The translations under genes and the position numbers were made by a program. Shown here one piece after another: positions 1 to 5,014 of a DNA stretch of 5,245 nucleotides. The notes below the pieces were generated by a model. It did no database searches and had not been told where the DNA came from. It was given only the letters and a program-made list of their open reading frames with translations. Position 1 is the stretch's first letter. Each line of letters opens with the position of its first letter. The DNA is from a bacterium Ga0077546 (GTDB taxonomy: Bacteria; Cyanobacteriota; Vampirovibrionia; Obscuribacterales; Obscuribacteraceae): positions 1 to 5,245 of the forward strand of contig LNEX01000370.1 of NCBI GenBank assembly GCA_001464165.1, in the 5' to 3' direction.

Positions 1-183
1 AAAGACTTTATGTTTGAGCCATTGACCGTGGTCGAATTTGTCAGTCTTAGTATTCCAACGAATCAACTGCACTCTGCGTTTGGGGCCTGAGCGAAATATC
101 ACAGCCCAATCGCTTTCTCTGGCTAGAATGGCGTATAGAATGCATGGAATGGTAGTTATAGTTGGCGAAGATTTTGTGGACAT
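1..183 (-). CDS. Unnamed conserved-looking protein, N-terminal 61 residues, cut by the left edge
   Basis: On the minus strand an ATG at 183-181 opens a frame that stays open to base 1, giving 61 residues and continuing outside the window. After about 12 polar residues the protein reads CILYAILARESDWAVIFRSG (14-33), then residues rich in Lys/Arg, then LIRWNTKTDKFDHGQWLKHK (40-59). The alternation of beta-strand-like and charged stretches, together with the WNTKTDKFDHGQW segment, looks like real protein. It recalls a family of uncharacterised bacterial proteins with a 'FRRGP...W.T.TD.F..GQW.KG..Y' pattern; this is from memory and no function is known to me. The ATG has no strong Shine-Dalgarno and the frame stays open upstream of it, so the start is uncertain. 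The gene diverges from the sirtuin gene, with a palindromic promoter/operator between them. The plus-strand frames over the same bases look less protein-like. Confidence 0.6.
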   Translation of the reverse strand, partial: MSTKSSPTITTIPCILYAILARESDWAVIFRSGPKRRVQLIRWNTKTDKFDHGQWLKHKVF

Positions 184-249
184 ATATAGGTTGTGCCCAA
201 CTGCATTAACTTGCGCGCAGCCCTGCTGCTCCTGACCAATTTTTTGTTG

Positions 250-280
250 TATAAAATGGTTTCCATGGAAACCATTTATA
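250..280. promoter_or_regulatory. Divergent promoter/operator with a 24-bp perfect palindrome
   Basis: Bases 254-277 form a perfect 24-bp palindrome centred between 265 and 266 (half-site AAATGGTTTCCA). It is flanked by TATAAA on the plus strand at 250-255 and by TATAAA on the minus strand at 280-275, so the symmetry extends to 31 bases if one A is skipped. It lies 40 bases before the sirtuin start and about 70 bases before the start of the minus-strand gene. The simplest reading is a bidirectional promoter whose two -10 boxes flank the operator of a dimeric regulator. No good -35 box is visible on either side, which suggests weak or activator-dependent promoters. The regulator cannot be named from this sequence. 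A hairpin in RNA is the alternative, but a terminator makes little sense between two divergent starts. Confidence 0.6.
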
Positions 281-317
281 TTTCGAATTTTTATAGTCTC
301 GCTTAAGGCGAAAAATC

Positions 318-1139
318 ATGCAATCGAGTGCCAGTCTTCAAATAGTCGCTGATTGGATAACGAATTGCCGCAAGATAGCCGTCTTGACCGGTGCAGGCAT
401 TTCAGCCGAAAGTGGCGTGCCTACTTTTCGAAGTAGTCAGCCTCGCATTAGCCAGTCTGACCGCGGCGAAGGGGCCTCTGAGAATTCTCCCACTCCCCTT
501 TGGGAGAAATATGATCCCAGTGAATTGGCCTGCGCTCAAGGCTTCCTCAAGCACCCTGAGCTGGTTTGGCAGTGGTATGACTGGCGTCGCCGTCTTGTAG
601 AAGGTGTTGAGCCCAATGCCGGGCACCTGGCCCTGGCTCAGATTGAAAAACTAATTGCCCCGCGACCCGTCACAATAATCACGCAGAACGTTGATCGTCT
701 GCATCACCGGGCCGGCTCTCAAAACATATTAGAACTGCACGGCAATATCATTAGCTTCCGTTGCTTTGACCATGGGCATCAGGCTTCAGAGGTTCCTTAT
801 AATTTACTGGAGCCGCCTCTGTGCAATCCACCGCACTGCAACTCCAAGCTGCGCCCCAATGTTGTTTGGTTTGGGGAGTCGTTAGATCCGACTACGCTAG
901 AAGCCTCTATGAAAGCGGCAAGACAATGCGATCTCTTCATTGTGATCGGCACTTCTGCTTTGGTTCAACCAGCTATCTCGCTGCCCTATGTGGCCGAGGG
1001 CAATGGTGCCAAATTAGTTGAAATCAATATAGAGCGCACGCCCTTGTCTGATCACGTTGATGTTTTTCTCTCAGGTAAAAGTGGCACTGTTCTACCTTCA
1101 ATAGTTGATCTCGCAAAGGCTCATGGTGGCGCACTTTGA
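318..1139 (+). CDS. cobB: NAD-dependent protein deacylase, class III sirtuin (SIRT5/CobB-like)
   Basis: A 273-residue Sir2-family enzyme. These proteins remove acyl groups from lysines in cytosolic proteins, using NAD+ and releasing nicotinamide and O-acyl-ADP-ribose. The NAD-binding motif GAGISAESGVPTFR is at 25-38, TQNVDRLH at 122-129, the catalytic His at 141 in ELHGN, and RPNVVWFGE and VIGTSALVQP follow at 179-187 and 209-218. Tyr87 and Arg90 in WYDWRR correspond to Tyr102 and Arg105 of human SIRT5, the pair that recognises succinyl, malonyl and glutaryl lysine, and Ala71 matches SIRT5 Ala86. A preference for acidic acyl groups is therefore likely. Oddities: the first zinc pair is Cys149-x2-His152 rather than two cysteines, while the second is Cys169-x4-Cys174 as in SIRT5; and about 18 extra polar residues lie at 39-60, in the cofactor-loop region. 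A weak AAGG site (305-308) precedes the ATG. The symbol is by family and does not imply a role in B12 synthesis. Confidence 0.94.
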   Translation: MQSSASLQIVADWITNCRKIAVLTGAGISAESGVPTFRSSQPRISQSDRGEGASENSPTPLWEKYDPSELACAQGFLKHPELVWQWYDWRRRLVEGVEPNAGHLALAQIEKLIAPRPVTIITQNVDRLHHRAGSQNILELHGNIISFRCFDHGHQASEVPYNLLEPPLCNPPHCNSKLRPNVVWFGESLDPTTLEASMKAARQCDLFIVIGTSALVQPAISLPYVAEGNGAKLVEINIERTPLSDHVDVFLSGKSGTVLPSIVDLAKAHGGAL

Positions 1140-1648
1140 GACGGGCTTAATCAGGTCTATATGCGCTTGATCTCGACTCTATATTTGCTGTGAATCTTGC
1201 GTGAATCATCATCCAATTTAGATGAGAGATTACCCACAAAGCGTCTGAATTATCCGAAATTATCTAAGAGTTATCTGCTCATCTCAAATTTAATTGGGTG
1301 TTGTGAATCAAGGCACACTACTAGTGCATATTTGCTATACGCAAAAGCATATACGCGGTGGTGTCACAAGTGGTGGATGTAGAGAACTGGTCATACTTTG
1401 TTGCAAATGCTCCAAGCGTTATGGGTACAACGATTTCAGCCGTTTTAGAATTCGTTTTGGGGTAGGCTTGTATTGATCTTTTGCAAGTGTTACCTTGCTG
1501 TCAATGCGAATCGACTACAGGAGATTTATCGCAAAATTTAGCTGAGTGCCCTGAAAAAACAGGGATCAGTTCGAGGCTCCTCTTAAGTCGGTTGAACAAA
1601 TACAAATCTAATAGTCCCAAAGTGAAGCAAGCAATTGCTGACCTGAGT
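1140..1648. other. Long intergenic stretch without a convincing gene
   Basis: About 500 bases separate the sirtuin stop from the nrd leader. I see no tRNA, rRNA or recognisable protein. Short structures include a direct repeat TCTATAT at 1156-1162 and 1178-1184; TTATC repeated at 1250, 1260 and 1271, about one helical turn apart; TATACGC repeated at 1336-1342 and 1350-1356; and a small hairpin CCCTG/CAGGG at 1549-1553 and 1560-1564. No strong terminator follows the sirtuin gene. The promoter of the nrd operon must lie in this stretch or just after it, but I find no clear -35/-10 pair. A 35-codon GTG-started frame at 1358-1465 is described under findings. Confidence 0.6.
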
Positions 1649-1649
1649 G

Positions 1650-1680
1650 GGGCGATTTTTCATCGCCCAGCTTTTGTTTT
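1650..1680 (+). terminator. GC-rich hairpin with T-rich tail, upstream of the riboswitch
   Basis: GGGCGAT at 1650-1656 pairs perfectly with ATCGCCC at 1662-1668 around a TTTTC loop. The sequence AGCTTTTGTTTTG follows. The 7-bp stem with five G-C pairs, then a T-rich run, resembles an intrinsic terminator, although two bases (AG) separate stem and tail and the run is interrupted by G. It could end an upstream transcript, or be a structured element in the 5' part of the nrd leader if the promoter lies before it. Confidence 0.4.
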
Positions 1681-1683
1681 GTA

Positions 1684-1842
1684 TTGGTTTAACCGACCAA
1701 CGAGAAGACCAGTAAAACTGATCTGGTGGGGGAAGAATGGTGAAATTCCATCGCTGTCCCGCAACTGTAATTGGATGAGAATCCTGAGTCAGGCTACCCA
1801 CCAGGGCACTTCGGACACCATCTTCGTGGAGTAGGAGGGTAC
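1684..1842 (+). promoter_or_regulatory. Cobalamin (B12) riboswitch aptamer in the nrdA leader
   Basis: A cis-regulatory RNA that binds a cobalamin. The conserved core is plain: GGGAA at 1730-1734; the P5 hairpin ATGG(1737-1740)/CCAT(1748-1751) enclosing TGAAATT; the P4 partner CCC at 1758-1760 within CTGTCCCGCAACTGTAA (1754-1770); the P6-like hairpin GGAT(1773-1776)/ATCC(1781-1784) with a GAGA loop; and the B12 box AGTCAGGCTACC at 1787-1798, which deviates from AGYCMGGAGACC at two positions. CTGGTGGG (1723-1730) is exactly complementary to CCCACCAG (1797-1804) and can close the core. CTGGT (1723-1727) can alternatively pair with ACCAG (1708-1712), so the closing helix may itself be a switch. 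TTGGT(1684-1688)/ACCAA(1696-1700) forms a further 5' hairpin. The aptamer is compact, with few peripheral helices. The 5' limit is uncertain. Which cobalamin it prefers cannot be read from the sequence. Confidence 0.92.
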
Positions 1843-1883
1843 GTCTTGCAAGCAAATAATTGCTTTGCATCACCGACCCTCTT
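1833..1883 (+). promoter_or_regulatory. Antiterminator of the riboswitch expression platform
   Basis: AGGAGGGT (1833-1840) can pair with ACCCTCTT (1876-1883) over 8 bp with one G-U wobble. Inside it, TGCAAGCAA (1847-1855) pairs with TTGC-TTTGCA (1860-1869) with one bulged T and an ATAA loop (1856-1859). The two helices are separated by a 6x6 internal loop. The 3' strand is the same sequence that forms the left arm of the downstream terminator, so the two structures exclude each other. The 5' strand lies just after the aptamer, so ligand binding could decide whether it is available. GGGTA (1837-1841) can also pair with TACCC (1795-1799) in the B12 box, another possible route of coupling. Confidence 0.65.
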
Positions 1884-1915
1884 GGTTTGAAAACCACTAA
1901 GAGGGTCTTATTTTC
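1875..1915 (+). terminator. Riboswitch-controlled intrinsic terminator before nrdA
   Basis: GACCCTCTT (1875-1883) pairs perfectly with AAGAGGGTC (1899-1907). The stem continues as GGTT (1884-1887)/AACC (1892-1895) with a TGAA loop, leaving three bases (ACT, 1896-1898) bulged. TTATTTTC follows at 1908-1915. It sits about 60 bases before the nrdA start and after the B12 aptamer, where an attenuator is expected. Formation would stop transcription before nrdA. Confidence 0.85.
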
Positions 1916-1961
1916 GGAAAGTATCAATACGCATTTAAGTTCGGTAACTAAGGTCATCACC

Positions 1962-1967
1962 AGGAGA
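1962..1967 (+). promoter_or_regulatory. Ribosome binding site that fixes the nrdA start
   Basis: AGGAGA lies 9 bases before the ATG at 1977-1979. An in-frame TTG at 1860 would add 39 residues, but it lies in the antiterminator loop and its frame is read through the terminator stem, so the ATG at 1977 is the start. Confidence 0.85.
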
Positions 1968-1976
1968 ACAAGAAGA

Positions 1977-4874
1977 ATGAGCCAAGTCCTTGCAGCTGCC
2001 CCCAATCATGCTGAGTCGTCAGCTAGCGCTGGTGCCAACTTTGGTTTGAGTGAAACTCTCGTCAGCCAGTTTGTTCTCTATAAGGTGCTCAGACGTAACG
2101 GCAATGTGGTTGAGTTCAACCCATCAAAAATCGCCGTGGCACTGACTAAGGCTTTTCTGGCTGTTGAAGGCACCCATGGTTCTGATAGTTCCAAAGTAAG
2201 AGACTTGGTCAATAAATTGACAGGTCAAGTTACTGAGACCCTTATGCGTCGCCTGCCTGAAGGCGGAGTGCTACATATTGAACACGTGCAAGACCAAGTT
2301 GAATTGGCTCTGATGCGAGCTGGTGAGCAAGAAGTTGCTCGTGGTTATGTTCTCTATCGCGAAGCTCGTTCGAAAGAGCGTGCTGAGCGCGAAGCTGCTC
2401 TTCCAGCTACCGTGCAAGCTGACAGCAAAGGGCCAACTGTTACCCGCCTTGATGGCAGCACTGTTGCTTTTTCAGATCTAGCTCTAGATGTCATTGTCAA
2501 AGAAGCGTGTGTTGCCCACGGCAATGTTGTTGATTATCGCAAAATCATGGACGCTACTCTTGAGAGCCTTTATGAAGGCGTGCCAGAAGGCGAAGTGATT
2601 CGCTCGGCAATCATGAGCTCTCGTGCATTAATCGAAACTGACCCTGCTTATAGCTATGTCACATCGCACTTGCTCTTGCACCAAATGCGCTTAGAAATTC
2701 TTGGTGAAGCCCTCAGCCAGAGTGCCATGAAAGAGCGCTATGCCACATACTTTGCCGACTATGTTGCTAAAGGCATCCATGCCGGTTTGCTCGATCCTCG
2801 GTTGGCTACCTATGACCTAGAGAAAATTGGTGCTGCTCTTGACGGCGATCGCGACTTCAAGTTCCAATATCTTGGTTTGCAAACTCTCTACGATCGCTAC
2901 TTGCTACACACTGAAGGCCAGCGCTTTGAAATGCCTCAAGCTTTCTGGATGCGAGTCGCTATGGGCTTGGCTCTAAACGAAATTGAGCGCGAGAACAAAG
3001 CAATCGAATTTTATAACTTGCTTTCTAGCTTCGATTTTGTTTCTTCCACACCAACACTATTCAATTCTGGTACTCACCGCCCCCAACTATCTTCTTGCTT
3101 CCTCACCACGGTTTCTGATGATCTTGGCTCTATTTACGATGCCATGAAAGAAAACGCTTTGCTTTCTAAGTTTAGCGGCGGTCTGGGTAACGACTGGACT
3201 CCGGTACGCGCTCTTGGTTCACATATTTCTGGAACTAACGGTAAGAGCCAAGGTGTAGTGCCTTTCCTCAAAGTAGTCAATGACACTGCTGTTGCTGTTA
3301 ACCAAGGTGGTAAGCGCAAAGGTGCAGTTTGCTGCTACCTCGAGACCTGGCACATGGATATCGAAGAGTTCTTGGAGTTGCGCAAAAATACAGGCGATGA
3401 TCGTCGCCGCACCCATGACATGAATTCGGCTAACTGGATTCCTGATTTGTTCATGCAACGTGTTTTGGAAAATGGCCAATGGACACTATTTAGCCCTGAA
3501 GAAACTCCTGACTTGCATAACTTGTTCGGTATTCCATTTAAAAACGCTTACGAGCGCTATGAACAAATGGCCGACAATGGACAAATCAAACTCTTCAAGC
3601 GCATTCCTGCTGTTTCTCTTTGGAGAAAAATGCTGACAATGCTCTTTGAGACCGGCCATCCTTGGATGACTTTCAAAGATCCATGCAACCTAAGAAGTCC
3701 TCAGCAACACGTTGGTGTTGTGCATAGCTCTAACCTATGTACTGAGATCACTCTCAACACTTCTGAGACTGAAACAGCCGTTTGTAATCTTGGTTCAATC
3801 AATTTGGTTGCTCACATCATTGATGGTGCTCTCAACCTAGAGAAGTTGAGCAAGACTTGTAAGACTGCCATGCGTATGCTCGATAACGTTGTTGATATCA
3901 ACTATTACAGCGTGCCTAAAGCCAGACAATCCAACGTCCGTCACCGCCCAGTTGGTCTAGGGGTGATGGGCTTCCAGGATGCTTTGCTGAAATTGCGTAT
4001 TCCTTATGCCAGCCAGCAAGCTGTCGACTTTGCCGACTACTGCCAAGAAGCAGTGAGTATGAATGCAATCTTCGCTTCTAGCGAACTGGCCCGCGAGCGT
4101 GGCACATATCATTCATACAAGGGCTCTCTCTGGGATAAGGGCATCTTCCCTCAAGATTCTCTCGCCCTTGTTGACGAGGCCCGTGTCGCAGCTGGTGGTC
4201 AGATTCTAGACCTAGAGCGTGGCGGCAGACTTGACTGGACATTCGTTCGTGAAAGCGTTGCTAAATACGGTATGCGCAATAGCAACTGCTTGGCAATCGC
4301 TCCTACTGCCACCATATCTAATATTGTTGGCGTCAGTCAGTCGATTGAACCAACTTTCCAAAACCTCTACGTCAAGTCAAATCTTTCTGGCGAATTCACG
4401 GTGGTAAACACATACCTGGTTGATGAGTTGAAAGAACTGGGCCTCTGGGATGAAGTTATGGTGCATGACCTTAAGTACTTCGATGGCACTCTACAGCCAA
4501 TCGACCGTATTCCTGACCATATCAAAGAACTTTATGCCACTGCTTTTGAAGTTGATACTCGTTGGTTAATTGAAGCAGCTTCCCGCCGCCAAAAATGGAT
4601 TGACCAAGCTCAAAGCTTGAATCTCTACATGGCTGAGCCAAGCGGTAAGAAAATGGACGAAATTTATAAAATGGCTTGGACCAAAGGTCTAAAAACTACC
4701 TATTATTTAAGAACGGCCGCTGCCACTGCTCCAGAAAAATCCACAACTCAAATTGGCGTTCTTAACGCAGTCACCAGTTCTGGTGCCAAATCAGTACAAG
4801 TAAAGGGAACAGCTTCGGCTCCAGTGCCAAAAGTTTGTTCGATTATCGATCCTGAATGTGAGGCCTGCCAATAG
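1977..4874 (+). CDS. nrdA: Ribonucleoside-diphosphate reductase class Ia, catalytic alpha subunit
   Basis: A 965-residue catalytic subunit that, with the NrdB radical subunit, reduces ribonucleoside diphosphates to deoxyribonucleotides for DNA synthesis in the cytoplasm. Residues 34-130 are an N-terminal ATP-cone (VLRRNGNVVEFNPSKI at 38-53), the dATP/ATP overall-activity site. Residues 153-240 look like a second, degenerate cone, as in Pseudomonas aeruginosa NrdA, which has about the same length; E. coli NrdA has 761 residues and one cone. The ten-stranded barrel follows. By alignment to E. coli, Cys374 (SSCF) and Cys603 (AVCNLGS) are the redox pair, Cys588 in NLCTE is the thiyl-radical site with Asn586 and Glu590, and Tyr909-Tyr910 (TTYYLRT) relay the radical. 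The family signature GMRNSNCLAIAPTATIS starts at 765. The C-terminal CEAC (961-964) is the shuttle cysteine pair that re-reduces the active site via thioredoxin or glutaredoxin. All expected catalytic residues are present. The gene follows a B12 riboswitch with an attenuator, and nrdB lies 140 bases downstream, probably in the same operon. Confidence 0.97.
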   Translation: MSQVLAAAPNHAESSASAGANFGLSETLVSQFVLYKVLRRNGNVVEFNPSKIAVALTKAFLAVEGTHGSDSSKVRDLVNKLTGQVTETLMRRLPEGGVLHIEHVQDQVELALMRAGEQEVARGYVLYREARSKERAEREAALPATVQADSKGPTVTRLDGSTVAFSDLALDVIVKEACVAHGNVVDYRKIMDATLESLYEGVPEGEVIRSAIMSSRALIETDPAYSYVTSHLLLHQMRLEILGEALSQSAMKERYATYFADYVAKGIHAGLLDPRLATYDLEKIGAALDGDRDFKFQYLGLQTLYDRYLLHTEGQRFEMPQAFWMRVAMGLALNEIERENKAIEFYNLLSSFDFVSSTPTLFNSGTHRPQLSSCFLTTVSDDLGSIYDAMKENALLSKFSGGLGNDWTPVRALGSHISGTNGKSQGVVPFLKVVNDTAVAVNQGGKRKGAVCCYLETWHMDIEEFLELRKNTGDDRRRTHDMNSANWIPDLFMQRVLENGQWTLFSPEETPDLHNLFGIPFKNAYERYEQMADNGQIKLFKRIPAVSLWRKMLTMLFETGHPWMTFKDPCNLRSPQQHVGVVHSSNLCTEITLNTSETETAVCNLGSINLVAHIIDGALNLEKLSKTCKTAMRMLDNVVDINYYSVPKARQSNVRHRPVGLGVMGFQDALLKLRIPYASQQAVDFADYCQEAVSMNAIFASSELARERGTYHSYKGSLWDKGIFPQDSLALVDEARVAAGGQILDLERGGRLDWTFVRESVAKYGMRNSNCLAIAPTATISNIVGVSQSIEPTFQNLYVKSNLSGEFTVVNTYLVDELKELGLWDEVMVHDLKYFDGTLQPIDRIPDHIKELYATAFEVDTRWLIEAASRRQKWIDQAQSLNLYMAEPSGKKMDEIYKMAWTKGLKTTYYLRTAAATAPEKSTTQIGVLNAVTSSGAKSVQVKGTASAPVPKVCSIIDPECEACQ

Positions 4875-5014
4875 GTATTTGGCCTATATCTTGGTAGCCG
4901 ATGTCTTGGTAAAGAAAACCCTAGTTTTTCGGCGTAAAACTACTCAGCAAACTAGAAAGAAGACTCTCGCGATCGTTCCACTTATATTCATAGCCTTAGA
5001 AAGGGAAACAAATA
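4875..5014 (+). other. nrdA-nrdB intergenic spacer with small repeats and a weak hairpin
   Basis: This 140-base gap is longer than usual inside an operon. It contains a direct repeat TCTTGGTA at 4889-4896 and 4904-4911, and a weak A/T-rich hairpin TAGTTTT (4922-4928)/AAAACTA (4936-4942) with loop TCGGCGT. No T-tract follows the hairpin, so I do not call a terminator, and cotranscription of nrdA and nrdB is likely. AAAGGGA at 5000-5006, 8 bases before the nrdB ATG, is its ribosome binding site. I see no clear promoter or NrdR-like box here. Confidence 0.55.

Noticed and set aside
38..235. 65-codon plus-strand frame from a TTG
   Set aside because: It overlaps the more protein-like minus-strand frame at 1-183 and lacks a ribosome binding site.
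1549..1564. CCCTG-AAAAAA-CAGGG hairpin as a terminator
   Set aside because: The stem is only 5 bp and no T-tract follows.
1481..1834. 117-codon plus-strand open frame
   Set aside because: It covers the riboswitch core, whose conservation is explained by RNA structure, and the translation is Cys/Trp-rich with no recognisable pattern.
1860..1976. Upstream TTG start extending nrdA by 39 residues
   Set aside because: It begins in the antiterminator loop and runs through the terminator stem, has no ribosome binding site, and the added residues are not family-like. The ATG at 1977 has a good AGGAGA.
1140..1976. NrdR boxes upstream of nrdA
   Set aside because: I looked for paired sites near ACACWATATATWGTGT. 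The closest, CACACTACTAGTGCA near 1314-1328, is two bases short and has no properly spaced partner.
1583..2005. 140-codon minus-strand open frame
   Set aside because: It is antisense to the riboswitch, attenuator and nrdA start; its apparent hydrophobic N-terminus comes from the reverse of the leader.
3134..3479. Minus-strand frames inside nrdA
   Set aside because: They lie within the conserved reductase barrel coding sequence and are antisense shadows.
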